From the NCBI RefSeq assembly GCF_038019025.1, contig NZ_CP150496.1, forward strand, positions 1,938,001-2,002,000: DNA of 64,000 bases. Reading direction: 5' to 3'. Below, piece after piece: positions 1-8,460 of the stretch. Source of the DNA: Polaribacter marinaquae. Lineage in GTDB: Bacteria; Bacteroidota; Bacteroidia; Flavobacteriales; Flavobacteriaceae. The notes under the pieces are model-generated. The model was not told the origin of the DNA. It saw nothing but the letters and a program-made list of their open reading frames with translations, and did no database searches. Each line of letters starts with the position of its first letter. Positions within the stretch are counted from its first letter, which is position 1. The translations under genes and the position numbers were made by a program.

Positions 1-2
1 TT

Positions 3-20
3 TCTAAGCAGTCGCTTAGT
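3..20. promoter_or_regulatory. Candidate TetR operator (left copy)
   Basis: The palindrome TCTAAGCAGTCGCTTAGT has 6-bp arms CTAAGC/GCTTAG around AGTC. It lies just beyond the stop of the TetR gene, so it would control whatever gene lies left of this window. A related palindrome sits upstream of the TetR gene at 619-636 and matches it at 12 of 18 positions, including CTAAGCA and GCTT. Binding by this TetR protein is inferred. Confidence 0.4.
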
Positions 21-37
21 TTATATTAAAAAAAAAA

Positions 38-598
38 CTAATTATTTAAAAAAGTCATTTCTATAATTTCTTCTAATTCTTTTGTGCTGTATACTTTAGA
101 TGCTATCGATAAACCTAAAAGACTATTCATAAGAAAATTTGCTTTCTTATCAATTAACACCTCTTCGTAGTCGTTTTGTTTTAAACTTCTTACAAACAAT
201 TGTTTTATTTCATTCGAAAAAAACAATAACTCTTTCATTATTAGAGGGTTTTCTTCACTTTTTAATTCGCTAACAGTATTTGTTACCAAACAACCTTTGT
301 AACATGCGTTTTCTTTAGAGAATTCTAAAAAATTAAAAAAATAGTCTTTAATATCTTTAATTCCGTTTTTACCATTTTCTAAAATGTCTGTAATCTGTCT
401 AATTTGTTTTCGATAACATTTTATACTCTCTAAAAAAACACCTTGTTTATTACCAAAACTAGCATAAATAGAAAATTGATTAATTCCCATTTCTTTTTCT
501 AACATTCTAACAGAGGTATTTTCATAGCCATTTCGCCAGAATAAAGCCATTGCTTTTTCTATAACTACTTGCTCGTTATATTGTTTTTTTCTTGCCAT
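38..598 (-). CDS. TetR/AcrR family transcriptional regulator
   Basis: This is a 186-residue DNA-binding repressor of the TetR family. The N-terminal helix-turn-helix spans about residues 9-55 and includes the typical run NGYENTSVRMLEKEMGI followed by SIYASFGNKQGVF. The remaining helical ligand-binding domain has several cysteines, in CYKGC. Length is usual for the family. The gene is divergent from the DUF6503 lipoprotein gene, with 86 bp between the starts. That gap holds a palindrome that resembles another one just past this gene's 3' end, so autoregulation and control of a left-hand neighbour are likely. The ligand cannot be predicted. Confidence 0.9.
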   Translation of the reverse strand: MARKKQYNEQVVIEKAMALFWRNGYENTSVRMLEKEMGINQFSIYASFGNKQGVFLESIKCYRKQIRQITDILENGKNGIKDIKDYFFNFLEFSKENACYKGCLVTNTVSELKSEENPLIMKELLFFSNEIKQLFVRSLKQNDYEEVLIDKKANFLMNSLLGLSIASKVYSTKELEEIIEMTFLNN

Positions 599-614
599 TT
601 TAAATAAAAGACCA

Positions 615-622
615 CAAAACTA
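615..622 (-). promoter_or_regulatory. Putative -7 element of the TetR gene
   Basis: On the minus strand this reads TAGTTTTG, an exact TAnnTTTG match, 17 bp before the TetR start codon. No TTG box is visible at the expected spacing, so the promoter is only half supported. The palindrome at 619-636 overlaps it. Confidence 0.4.
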
Positions 623-636
623 AGCAAATGCTTTGA
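619..636. promoter_or_regulatory. Candidate TetR operator (right copy)
   Basis: ACTAAGCAAATGCTTTGA is an imperfect palindrome with AAGCA/TGCTT arms. It matches the palindrome at 3-20 at 12 of 18 positions. It overlaps both the -7 element of the TetR gene and the TTG box of the divergent lipoprotein promoter, the expected place for a repressor acting on both genes. Confidence 0.45.
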
Positions 637-661
637 TATAAAAAAATCTTTCATAGTTTTG
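633..661 (+). promoter_or_regulatory. Promoter of the DUF6503 lipoprotein gene
   Basis: TTG at 633-635 and TAGTTTTG at 654-661 are separated by 18 bp, which fits the Bacteroidetes primary sigma consensus. Transcription would begin about 17 bases before the start codon at 685. Confidence 0.65.
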
Positions 662-684
662 CAACATCTTTAATACTTTTTATT

Positions 685-1485
685 ATGAAAAAAACTATCT
701 ATTTATGTCTTATAACACTAATTTTTATTTCTTGTAAAGAAGAAAAAAAAGCGACAGAGCCTAAGACAGAAACAATTGAAATTGAAAAAAACACAGCTTT
801 AAAATATCCGAAGAATTTATTAGATATTTTTGATGCTCATGGAGGTATCGAAAACTGGCAAAAAATGAAGTCTCTTGTTTTTACAATGGAAACTAAAAAT
901 GGAGATGAAATAATAGCAACCAATTTAAAAAGCAGAGAAGCTTTATTAACTAACAAAAATAGTACAATTGGTTTTGACGGATCTAAAGTATGGTTAGAAA
1001 ATAAGTCAAAAGAAAAACACAAAGGATATGATCCTATTTATGGCTATAATTTGATGTTTTATTTTTATGCGATGCCTTTTATTTTAGCTGATGATGGTAT
1101 TAATTATAAAGATGCAGAACCTTTAGTTTTTGAAGGAAAAACCTATCCAGGAATTGAAATAACATATAATAATGGTGTTGGTGAAACACCAGAAGACAGA
1201 TATGTTTTATATTATAATGCAACAACTTTTAATATGGAGTGGCTTGGTTATACTGTTAATTTTGTTGAAGGAATCGACAAGAAAGAATTACATTTTAGAA
1301 GATATAAAGATTGGCAAAATGTAAATGGCTTAATACTACCAAAATCTATTATTGGCTATACTTTTAAAAATAATAAACCAATTAAACCAAAAGGAACCAA
1401 CGTATTTAAAGATGTAAAACTATCTGAAAAAGCATTTGATTTAAAAATGTTTAAAAAAACAGAAAACGGTAACTATTTAAATTAA
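685..1485 (+). CDS. DUF6503 family lipoprotein
   Basis: This 266-residue protein starts with a lipoprotein signal (MKKTIYLCLITLIFISC, lipobox Cys17) and is therefore predicted to be anchored in the periplasm or outer membrane. The mature part resembles the Bacteroidetes DUF6503 family: a beta-rich fold starting at a segment like DAHGGIENWQKMKSLVFTME, probably a lipid-binding-like sheet, but no function is established. It is a single gene with its own promoter at 633-661 and a strong terminator at 1491-1520. It may belong to the neighbouring TetR regulon because the candidate operator covers its TTG box. Confidence 0.75.
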   Translation: MKKTIYLCLITLIFISCKEEKKATEPKTETIEIEKNTALKYPKNLLDIFDAHGGIENWQKMKSLVFTMETKNGDEIIATNLKSREALLTNKNSTIGFDGSKVWLENKSKEKHKGYDPIYGYNLMFYFYAMPFILADDGINYKDAEPLVFEGKTYPGIEITYNNGVGETPEDRYVLYYNATTFNMEWLGYTVNFVEGIDKKELHFRRYKDWQNVNGLILPKSIIGYTFKNNKPIKPKGTNVFKDVKLSEKAFDLKMFKKTENGNYLN

Positions 1486-1490
1486 AATAG

Positions 1491-1520
1491 AAACCGCATA
1501 GATAAAAATCTATGCGGTTT
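1491..1520. terminator. Bidirectional intrinsic terminator
   Basis: A perfect 13-bp stem, AAACCGCATAGAT / ATCTATGCGGTTT, with an AAAA loop lies between the convergent lipoprotein and antiporter genes. T-rich sequence follows on the plus strand. Confidence 0.85.
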
Positions 1521-1522
1521 TA

Positions 1523-3409
1523 TTATTTTTTAGATTTGTTTAAAATTTCTCTAATATGCTCACTATCCCAATGATTATCAAACTCTACAATTCCTCTTTT
1601 AAAATCTTCATTTAAAAATTTTTCTTGCTGTTCTAATTCCTTTCTAGCTTTAAAAATATAATCATCTTCACGTTTCGTTTCTGTAGCTAACCGTCTAAGA
1701 CTTTCTACATCGTATTTAATAAAGTTTTGAACCTGCCTATTTAACGTATATTTTCTAAAACCCATTTTACTTAAAACATCTTTTGCCAAAACTAAAGATG
1801 TTTCTAAAGATTCTCTATAAATATTTTGTTCTCCGTTGTTTAAAAGCTCGTATGCATCGTACCTGTTTTTAGTACGAATCATTAATTCTACTTGCGGATA
1901 TTTCTCTTTTACAATTTTACTAATTGCTTTCGAAACACTAATTTTATTAGTAGCACAAATAATAATTTTTGCTTCTGCAATACCTGCAGATTCTAATAAA
2001 TCTTCTCTTGTAGCATCGCCATAATACACTTCGAAACCCATTTTCCTTAGAAAATCTACACGATTAGAATCGTGATCTAAAATAGTAGCTTCTACACCAT
2101 GAGATCTTAAAAACCTTCCAATTGTACTTCCAAAATGCCCAAAACCAACTAAAATTATTTTTTGAGATTTCGCAATATGATCCATAGGTCTTTTTACAGA
2201 TTCTTTTGTACCTACTTTTGGTAAAATAAAGCGTTCATTTACAATGCTAATTATTGGCGTTATTGCCATACTTAATGCTGTAATTACAAGTAGCATATCC
2301 ATTTGTTCTTGCTCTAAAATATTTAGACCAAACGCAAAAGACAGTAACACAAATGCAAATTCACCAACTTGCGACAAACTAAACGTTAATAATAATTTCT
2401 GATCTAATTTTAACTTAAAAATAGAACCAGTAATATATAAAATCAACCCTTTCATTACAATAATTGCAATTAGAACTCCGCCAATAGTAAAAGGGCTTTT
2501 AGCAATAACAATAAAATTAATTGAAGCACCTACAGCCATAAAAAACAGCCCTAAAAGTAAGTTTTTAAAGGGTTCTAATGTACTTTCTAGCTCGTGTTTA
2601 AACTCACTGTTAGAAAGAACAACACCACCTAAAAAAGCACCTAAGGCCGGACTTATACCAACAAATTCCATTAAAAAAGAGATTCCGAATACAATTAACA
2701 AAGCCGCAGCAATTAACAACTCTCTTACGCCAGTTTTTGCAACTTTTCTTAACATTGGCACCACCAAATAATTACCAACTACTATAATTAAAACAACAGA
2801 TAAAATGATTGCCAAAGTTTGAAAACCTATTGGTAAACTTTCTAGTAAACTAGAAGATTCTGAATGTGTATTTGTAGTTTTTGTTGATGCTGAAGTAGAA
2901 AGTAGCGGTATAAAACCCAACATAAATATTACAATAATATCTTGAAATAACAATATAGAAAATGCAGCAGTGCCAAAATTGGTATCCATTAAACCTTTTT
3001 CTTTAATTGTTTGCATAGCAATTGCTGTAGAAGAAAGTGCTACTGCCATAGAAATTACTAAAGAAACTTTCCAATCGAAACCAAGAAAAGTAAATAACAA
3101 GTAAGAAAGTAACATTGTAGCAGCAACTTGTATTCCTCCCATTCCTAAAATGGTTTTACGCATTTTCCAGAAGTTTTTAGGTTCTATTTCTAAACCAATT
3201 AAAAACAGCATCATTACAACACCAAATTCTGCAAAATGTAAAATATCTTCTCCTTCTTCACCAATAAAACCTAAAACATATGGTCCTATTAAAACACCTG
3301 CCAATAAGTAACCAATCACAGAGCTTAATCCTAATCGCTTAGCGATAGAGACACAAATAATGGCTCCAAGCAAAAACATTATAGCTTCAAAAAGTAAACT
3401 CCCTGTCAT
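1523..3409 (-). CDS. CPA2 family cation:proton antiporter (Kef-type)
   Basis: This 628-residue inner-membrane transporter has about 12-13 hydrophobic segments over residues 1-395 (the Na+/H+ exchanger fold, with the characteristic run VALSSTAIAMQTIKEKGL). A cytosolic RCK/TrkA-N domain follows near residues 415-530 with the nucleotide-binding motif GFGHFG and a downstream acidic residue in ILDHDSNR. A basic and acidic tail of about 90 residues follows. It probably exchanges K+ for H+ under control of the RCK domain. The flavodoxin-like gene 3 bp upstream is the usual KefF/KefG-type accessory partner, so the two are very likely one transcription unit. Flavobacteria usually lack glutathione, so classical GSH-adduct gating should not be assumed. 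Confidence 0.88.
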   Translation of the reverse strand: MTGSLLFEAIMFLLGAIICVSIAKRLGLSSVIGYLLAGVLIGPYVLGFIGEEGEDILHFAEFGVVMMLFLIGLEIEPKNFWKMRKTILGMGGIQVAATMLLSYLLFTFLGFDWKVSLVISMAVALSSTAIAMQTIKEKGLMDTNFGTAAFSILLFQDIIVIFMLGFIPLLSTSASTKTTNTHSESSSLLESLPIGFQTLAIILSVVLIIVVGNYLVVPMLRKVAKTGVRELLIAAALLIVFGISFLMEFVGISPALGAFLGGVVLSNSEFKHELESTLEPFKNLLLGLFFMAVGASINFIVIAKSPFTIGGVLIAIIVMKGLILYITGSIFKLKLDQKLLLTFSLSQVGEFAFVLLSFAFGLNILEQEQMDMLLVITALSMAITPIISIVNERFILPKVGTKESVKRPMDHIAKSQKIILVGFGHFGSTIGRFLRSHGVEATILDHDSNRVDFLRKMGFEVYYGDATREDLLESAGIAEAKIIICATNKISVSKAISKIVKEKYPQVELMIRTKNRYDAYELLNNGEQNIYRESLETSLVLAKDVLSKMGFRKYTLNRQVQNFIKYDVESLRRLATETKREDDYIFKARKELEQQEKFLNEDFKRGIVEFDNHWDSEHIREILNKSKK

Positions 3410-3412
3410 TTT

Positions 3413-4009
3413 TTACTCGTTTTTAAGTTGCGGATAATCATTTATAAATGACGTTTTTTCTACATTATTTAATAAAACATCAGACTTTAATAAATCTATC
3501 AGTTTTCCGTAGTTTAATTTATAGTTTTCTAATTTTTCATCAGAAAGTTTGTGAGTTCCCATAACTGCAAACGGCGGTAAATAATTCATTCCGCATAAAT
3601 TTGCAGTTTGCTCAAAAGGTCTTAAAAATTGTGCTACGGTAAAACTATTGTATCCTGCAGAACAGTAGACTTCTTTAGAACCACCAGTTGTAATAGCGTT
3701 TAAACAAATTTTATTGTGCAACGCTTTTCCTTCTGGCCCATAAGCCCAATTAAACTCAAGAACCATATCAATCCATTGTTTCATTAATGGCGGGCAACTA
3801 TACCAATAAAAAGGATGATGCCAAATTATAACATCGTGCGTATTTAAAAGTTCTTTTTCAAATTTTACATCAATATGAAAATCTGGATATTCTTCATACA
3901 AATCATGTACTGTTACGTTTTCTATATCTTTAATATGATTTATTAAAACCTTATTAACTCTAGATTTCTCGTAGTTTGGATGAGAAAATAGCACTAAAAC
4001 TTTTTTCAT
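3413..4009 (-). CDS. NAD(P)H-dependent quinone oxidoreductase, KefF/KefG-like
   Basis: This 198-residue flavodoxin-fold protein belongs to the NQO/MdaB/KefF family. It has the FMN-phosphate loop in VLFSHPNYEKSRVN and the family signature HPFYWYSCPPLMKQWIDMV, followed by a TTGG run near residue 108. It should be a cytosolic two-electron quinone or electrophile reductase. Its stop is 3 bp before the Kef-type antiporter start, and in proteobacteria such proteins are ancillary subunits that stimulate Kef. That pairing is the best clue to its role here. The MarC gene ends 29 bp upstream and could be co-transcribed. Confidence 0.85.
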   Translation of the reverse strand: MKKVLVLFSHPNYEKSRVNKVLINHIKDIENVTVHDLYEEYPDFHIDVKFEKELLNTHDVIIWHHPFYWYSCPPLMKQWIDMVLEFNWAYGPEGKALHNKICLNAITTGGSKEVYCSAGYNSFTVAQFLRPFEQTANLCGMNYLPPFAVMGTHKLSDEKLENYKLNYGKLIDLLKSDVLLNNVEKTSFINDYPQLKNE

Positions 4010-4038
4010 TTTTGATACGTTTTTGTAACGTTTAAAGC

Positions 4039-4662
4039 CTAATTAGAAATTAAATCGAAAGAAATTTTAATTCCTTGTATAATCATTCCGGTACCAATAA
4101 TTGCAATGATTAATCCCATAATTTTACCAATTACAGAAATGATATTATTACCAACAATTTTTACAATTAAATCGCTAATTCTAAATGTAAAATAAGTTAA
4201 TAAACTCATAGAACCAAAGATAGCAATTACCATAAATAACTGTAAAGGTGCTGCATTAGAAACAAAATTCATAGCGGTTACAATTGTTCCAGGACCAGCA
4301 AGAATAGGAATTGCTAAAGGAGAAACCGCAATATTTTCATCAATATTTACATTTTTTATACTCTTAACATTCGATTTTTTAGACTGCAACATCTCAAAAC
4401 CAATAAAGAATATTAAAATTCCGCCAGTAATTTTAAAAGCCGGAATACTGATATTAAATAATTCGAAAATATATTTTCCTAAAAGGATAAAAACAGTAAC
4501 AATAATAAACGCAATAATATTTGCTCGTTTATTAATATCTCTTTTTGTTTTTTTATCTGCGCCTTCTGTTAAAGACAAAAATACCGTCATGTTAGAAATA
4601 GGATTTGTAATCGCAAAAAAGCCGGTAAATACTGTAATTGCAAACGTAATTAAGTTATCCAT
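4039..4662 (-). CDS. MarC family integral membrane protein
   Basis: This 207-residue protein has six strongly hydrophobic segments and the family features AITNPISNMTVFLSL near the N terminus and PLAIPILAGPGTIVTAM in the middle. MarC-family proteins are inner-membrane proteins whose substrate is unknown; the old link to multiple antibiotic resistance is not supported for most members. It precedes the quinone reductase/antiporter pair by 29 bp on the same strand, suggesting a three-gene operon. The 120-bp gap upstream of it shows no clear promoter. Confidence 0.88.
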   Translation of the reverse strand: MDNLITFAITVFTGFFAITNPISNMTVFLSLTEGADKKTKRDINKRANIIAFIIVTVFILLGKYIFELFNISIPAFKITGGILIFFIGFEMLQSKKSNVKSIKNVNIDENIAVSPLAIPILAGPGTIVTAMNFVSNAAPLQLFMVIAIFGSMSLLTYFTFRISDLIVKIVGNNIISVIGKIMGLIIAIIGTGMIIQGIKISFDLISN

Positions 4663-4782
4663 TTAATATAAATTTAATTTTTTTTAAAGGATCTTGATTA
4701 CCCTTGAATCTTTTATTGATAATTTGCAGAATCACAAAAATTATCTTTAGATAAATGTACAATAAGATTTTTTAAAACACGA

Positions 4783-5583
4783 TTATATAATGCGATTAGT
4801 TATTTCTAATAATTCTGATATTTTAACTTCATCATAAGCATCTGGATGTGCAGGTGAAAAACGCCCAATTGTTTCGCCTTTATCGTTATCAAAATATTTT
4901 CCTGTAGCGTCTTTATAAGCATCAGAAGTTGCTAAATCATATAAAATATCTACACCTTTTTCTGCTGGCGACCAATGTTGCCCATAAGCTTCTTTAGCCA
5001 TTTTAGTATTTAATAAAGAACCAGGATTAACAGCAATAGTCGTAATATTTGGATGTTGTTTTGCAAAATGAAAACTCCACATGGTTAAAGCTAATTTGCT
5101 TTGTGCGTAAGCATCGCTTGCATTAATAGAAACAGCTCCTGTAAGAATCCCTTTTTTAACAGTTGATTGTGCTGCAGAACTTAAATTGACAATTCTTGTT
5201 TCTGATCCTTTTTCTAAAATAGATACAATAGATTCCGTTAAAATATAAGGCGCTAAATAGTTAACAGACATTCTAATATCTAATCCGTCTTTTGTTTTTT
5301 GTAAAGGTGCTTTAAAAATACCTGCATTATTAATTAAAACATCTAAACTTGATACTTCATTTTTAATTTGTTCCGCAAGTTGTTTTACAGCATTTAAATC
5401 TGAAAAATCGGCAACAAATCCTTTTATATTTTCGTTGTTTGAAGCATTTTTAATTTCGGCAATAACACTATCTACTTTAGCTTTGTTTCTTCCGTGAATA
5501 TATACTTCATGGCCTTCTTTGGCTAGTTTTAAAGCAGTAAGTTTTCCTATACCGTCTGTACTTCCTGTGATTAATATATTCAT
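4783..5583 (-). CDS. Short-chain dehydrogenase/reductase (SDR)
   Basis: This is a 266-residue classical SDR. Visible motifs are the cofactor loop TGSTDGIG at residues 6-13, NNAG at 85-88, the catalytic Ser near 135 in NLSSAAQS and the YAQSK Tyr-Lys pair at 159-163. Basic residues after the second strand (HGRNK) favour NADP(H). The substrate is unknown. It begins 24 bp after the 2OG-oxygenase gene and closes the group of redox genes downstream of the HxlR-controlled promoter, so a role in reducing or detoxifying carbonyl compounds is plausible but inferred. Confidence 0.88.
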   Translation of the reverse strand: MNILITGSTDGIGKLTALKLAKEGHEVYIHGRNKAKVDSVIAEIKNASNNENIKGFVADFSDLNAVKQLAEQIKNEVSSLDVLINNAGIFKAPLQKTKDGLDIRMSVNYLAPYILTESIVSILEKGSETRIVNLSSAAQSTVKKGILTGAVSINASDAYAQSKLALTMWSFHFAKQHPNITTIAVNPGSLLNTKMAKEAYGQHWSPAEKGVDILYDLATSDAYKDATGKYFDNDKGETIGRFSPAHPDAYDEVKISELLEITNRII

Positions 5584-5607
5584 ATTTTATTCTTTTTTTT
5601 AAAATTT

Positions 5608-6570
5608 TTAAAATGGCGCAAACGTATCTTTAGTTCCTTTTGGCACGCTCCAACGTTCACCAGCTGAAATATTTTCTGATGTTACATTCTCTGACGTTAA
5701 GCTATTTATATTGCCATAACTACTTGTACTTCCTCTTGGCACTTGCATACGATCTCCGTATAACCAAACTACTAAATTACTACGTTGTCCGCTAGTAATA
5801 GGATGTGTAGCATGTGGCACATTGCCTCTGTGAAGGATTGCTTTTCCTGGTTCAAAAATAGTTTGTACTGTTTTTCCTGATGCTTTATCATAGAAATCAA
5901 CTTCAGATCCTGTAAATACCTCTTCAGGTAAGTTAATATTAATATTTAAAGTAGCTGCTGAAGCATCTGTGTGCGCATGTAAATCTTTATCCTTATCTGG
6001 ATTATATTGAATAGAAAAACCAAAAGTTTGATTATCGTAACCATAAGTACCAAGCAATAAACGTGCAATTGGACGCATATAACGATTCATCATGTCGTTA
6101 TAAAAGGCTTGAAAACTTGGTGCAGCTAAATGACCTTCTGAACGCTCATCTAACATCATTCCATAACGATTTAATTGAATACCATAAGGTGCACGTTTTG
6201 GGATTTCAGAATTTACTACATCTTCTAAATACTTACGGAATTCTGCTAAGCGTTCCACATCAAAAAACTGTGCAACATAAACACCCGGAATAATTTCTTC
6301 CCATAAATCGGCAACAGCGTTTTCTTTTTCTGGGTTTTCCCAAGCGTCATTTATTGCTTTTCGCAATTTTGGATCAAGTAATGTTTCATCAGGAATTAGT
6401 AAATTGTCTTTGTTTTCCATTTCCCATGTTGCCCATGCTTCTTCCAGTAATTTTCTATTGTTATTCCAAAAATGAGATACAGAAGGTTCACGTTTTAATG
6501 AAGCTTCGCGAGTTGGTTGCGTAATTGCACGTGCCTGTTCTAGTGCATTGGTATTTGTTATTGTTTTCAT
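5608..6570 (-). CDS. 2-oxoglutarate/Fe(II)-dependent oxygenase
   Basis: This 320-residue protein has a jelly-roll 2OG-Fe(II) dioxygenase core in its C-terminal half. The iron ligands are visible as H200-T-D202 in DLHAHTD and a later His (H256, in VPHATHPITSGQRS), with R263 placed to bind 2-oxoglutarate. The N-terminal 100 residues are helical and not recognised. The architecture resembles PKHD/prolyl-hydroxylase-like eukaryote-type proteins; the substrate is unknown. It is followed 24 bp later by the SDR gene, and 172 bp separate it from the cupin gene upstream. That gap contains a terminator-like hairpin, so it may be transcribed independently or by read-through. Confidence 0.78.
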   Translation of the reverse strand: MKTITNTNALEQARAITQPTREASLKREPSVSHFWNNNRKLLEEAWATWEMENKDNLLIPDETLLDPKLRKAINDAWENPEKENAVADLWEEIIPGVYVAQFFDVERLAEFRKYLEDVVNSEIPKRAPYGIQLNRYGMMLDERSEGHLAAPSFQAFYNDMMNRYMRPIARLLLGTYGYDNQTFGFSIQYNPDKDKDLHAHTDASAATLNININLPEEVFTGSEVDFYDKASGKTVQTIFEPGKAILHRGNVPHATHPITSGQRSNLVVWLYGDRMQVPRGSTSSYGNINSLTSENVTSENISAGERWSVPKGTKDTFAPF

Positions 6571-6660
6571 AACTAATTTTTTAGATTCTTTTTTGAATAT
6601 CGATAACTACTAGTTTCTGCATTTAGCTTTTATAATCAAATTACATGATGAAATTGAAAA

Positions 6661-6691
6661 AGCCACACATAATATTAAATATTTGGTGGCT
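6661..6691 (-). terminator. Possible terminator after the cupin gene
   Basis: The arms AGCCAC/GTGGCT enclose 19 A+T-rich bases. On the minus strand the stem is followed by TTTTC and more T-rich sequence, 52 bases past the cupin stop codon. The stem is short, so it may only attenuate transcription into the oxygenase gene. Confidence 0.4.
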
Positions 6692-6742
6692 TCGTCTAAT
6701 AATAATCGATACTTGGGTTTAATTATATTTTAAAATTAAAAG

Positions 6743-7582
6743 TTATTTTGATATCACTTTATAATTTCCGTTACTTCTAATATAAAGCACTGTTTCTTTT
6801 TCTGCTGAAATGATGGAAGTAGCATTTTCTTCTGCTCCAAAATAAGATGGTGCGTTTAATTCCTTTTTAACTTCTTTTTTAGAAAACTGATGTGAAATTC
6901 CACCAGAAATAACTACCGCTCTAAAATTTGGACTTAAATTTTTAATTTTTCCTTTAAAACCACTTGGTAATTTTAATAAAGAAGCACGTAATTGATTTTT
7001 TTTGTGGCTTCCCCATAAAAAAGCAGTTTCTACATTACTTTTTTCTGAAATCCATTCAATATCATTGGCATTTAACCAAACTAAATTCGTTTTATCAACA
7101 TTAACAGGTCTTTCTCCATTATCAAAAGCTTCGGATGTTGGCTTTACCAAATATGGTCCTTCTTGTATATCTAAAAAAGCCATATTTTCCTCACCATCTG
7201 CTGCAGTAATATGTGCTTCTCCTGCTGGTTGTTGCCAATAAGATCCTGCAGGTAGCCATTGTTTTTCTGCATTTTCATCATCATTATGCAATAAACCTTT
7301 AATTACCACTCCGCGATATGTGATATTATGAATGTGTGGTGGCGAAGAAAACCCTTTATTGAATTTCACTAAAAAACCTGCTGGTTCGTTTTTGGTTCTG
7401 TCTCCCCAAAGTTTTCCTGCTGCTGGACTTTTATCACCTCGTAAAGGATTTAACCAACCCCATTCTACAGTATCTGCAGTTACTACTTCGTTTACAGATT
7501 TAATATTGTCTGTTGTTGGTGTTTGCGCCTTTGCAAAAATACCTGCTAATAGTGCTAATGCGAATAAGATGTTTTTTTTCAT
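6743..7582 (-). CDS. Secreted cupin-domain protein (DUF4437-like)
   Basis: This protein has a cleavable signal peptide (MKKNILFALALLAGIFAKAQ) and two cupin-like halves. The first, near residues 75-140, has PPHIHNITYRG followed by QQPAGEAHIT, giving the His ligands of a metal-binding cupin. The second half is less well preserved. The longer in-frame start at 7597 is a TTG that would spoil the signal peptide, so the ATG at 7582 is chosen. It follows the nitroreductase gene by 27 bp and is probably co-transcribed with it. It should be periplasmic; the reaction is unknown. Confidence 0.78.
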   Translation of the reverse strand: MKKNILFALALLAGIFAKAQTPTTDNIKSVNEVVTADTVEWGWLNPLRGDKSPAAGKLWGDRTKNEPAGFLVKFNKGFSSPPHIHNITYRGVVIKGLLHNDDENAEKQWLPAGSYWQQPAGEAHITAADGEENMAFLDIQEGPYLVKPTSEAFDNGERPVNVDKTNLVWLNANDIEWISEKSNVETAFLWGSHKKNQLRASLLKLPSGFKGKIKNLSPNFRAVVISGGISHQFSKKEVKKELNAPSYFGAEENATSIISAEKETVLYIRSNGNYKVISK

Positions 7583-7609
7583 GATATTAATTTTCAAGAG
7601 AAATACTAA

Positions 7610-8269
7610 TTATATTTCAGTGAATAATTCACTTTCTGGCAATCTAGATTTTGGTGTTTTATCTGTTGAATTAAAATCAGATTCTGCTCTGTAACCTATA
7701 GAAACAGCAACTAAAGCTGTAAAACCTTTTTCTCTTAAACCAAATTCTTCATCTAATGCTTTTACATCAATACCTTCCATTGGAGTAGCATCAATACCTA
7801 AACTAGCCACTCCTAATAAAAAGCTTCCTATGTTTAAGTAGACTTGTTTTTCCATCCAGTGTTGCTGGTCTTTTAAATCGTATTTGTGAATCCCAGCAAA
7901 CGCTTTAACAGCTCCTAAAAATCCATTTTTTATATCTTCATTTGGAAATCTACCATTCTTATCTTCAGTATCAGCAATATGTTGGTAATACGCATCATCT
8001 GCATCAATTTTTGAACAGAATAAAACGACTGCTGAAGCATTGGTAACTTTAGGCTCATTAAAATGAAAGAAACCTTGAGTTCCTTTTGCTATACACGCTT
8101 TACCTTCTGTAGTTTCTGCAACTATAAAATGCCAAGGTTGCAAGTTTACACTCGATGGGCTAATCCTTAATAAATTTTTGACTTCTGCCATATCTGCTTC
8201 CGATATTTTTTTTGTTGAGTCAAATTCTTTAGTTGTGTATCTCCAGTTTAATGTTTCAGTTAAATTCAT
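7610..8269 (-). CDS. NAD(P)H-dependent nitroreductase (NfsB-like)
   Basis: This 219-residue FMN-dependent oxidoreductase of the nitroreductase superfamily has the N-terminal WRYTTKEFD and the FMN-binding stretch ISPSSVNLQPWHFIV, close to E. coli NfsB. Its C-terminal part has the expected GIDATPMEGID run. Such enzymes reduce nitroaromatics, quinones or flavins in the cytosol. It is the first gene after a divergent promoter whose start region carries an HxlR-type operator, matching the common HxlR-nitroreductase pairing in which electrophiles induce the enzyme. Confidence 0.9.
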   Translation of the reverse strand: MNLTETLNWRYTTKEFDSTKKISEADMAEVKNLLRISPSSVNLQPWHFIVAETTEGKACIAKGTQGFFHFNEPKVTNASAVVLFCSKIDADDAYYQHIADTEDKNGRFPNEDIKNGFLGAVKAFAGIHKYDLKDQQHWMEKQVYLNIGSFLLGVASLGIDATPMEGIDVKALDEEFGLREKGFTALVAVSIGYRAESDFNSTDKTPKSRLPESELFTEI

Positions 8270-8305
8270 TTGTATATATTTTTATTAAGTTGATTTTTCA
8301 ATTAT

Positions 8306-8323
8306 ACTATAAAAAGTATAGTT
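8306..8323. promoter_or_regulatory. HxlR-type operator, copy 1
   Basis: ACTATAAAAAGTATAGTT contains the inverted repeat ACTATA/TATAGT with a 5-bp centre. An identical 18-mer occurs 137 bp away at 8443-8460. This copy lies directly downstream of the nitroreductase -7 element, where a bound regulator would block the start of transcription. Confidence 0.7.
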
Positions 8324-8354
8324 CAAAAGTAATTAGAGAATCTAAAACTCACAA
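8324..8354 (-). promoter_or_regulatory. Promoter of the nitroreductase operon
   Basis: On the minus strand TTG (8354-8352) and TACTTTTG (8331-8324) are 20 bp apart, an exact Bacteroidetes-type promoter. It abuts the operator at 8306-8323. The leader to the start codon at 8269 would be about 45 bases. Confidence 0.7.
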
Positions 8355-8442
8355 TAACGGTCGAAAATGATAGTACAAATTATTTCAACAAAAAACAACC
8401 TAAACACAACAATATCAATACATTTAGACGAATGTTAAATTT

Positions 8443-8460
8443 ACTATAAAAAGTATAGTT
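8443..8460. promoter_or_regulatory. HxlR-type operator, copy 2
   Basis: This is an identical copy of ACTATAAAAAGTATAGTT. Its last two bases are the TT of the TTG box of the regulator's own promoter, so binding would compete with polymerase and give autoregulation. Confidence 0.7.

Noticed and set aside
7332..7694. 120-codon plus-strand open frame antisense to the cupin and nitroreductase genes
   Set aside because: It crosses two well-supported genes on the other strand, has an atypical Ser/Leu/Phe-rich composition, and shows no motif.
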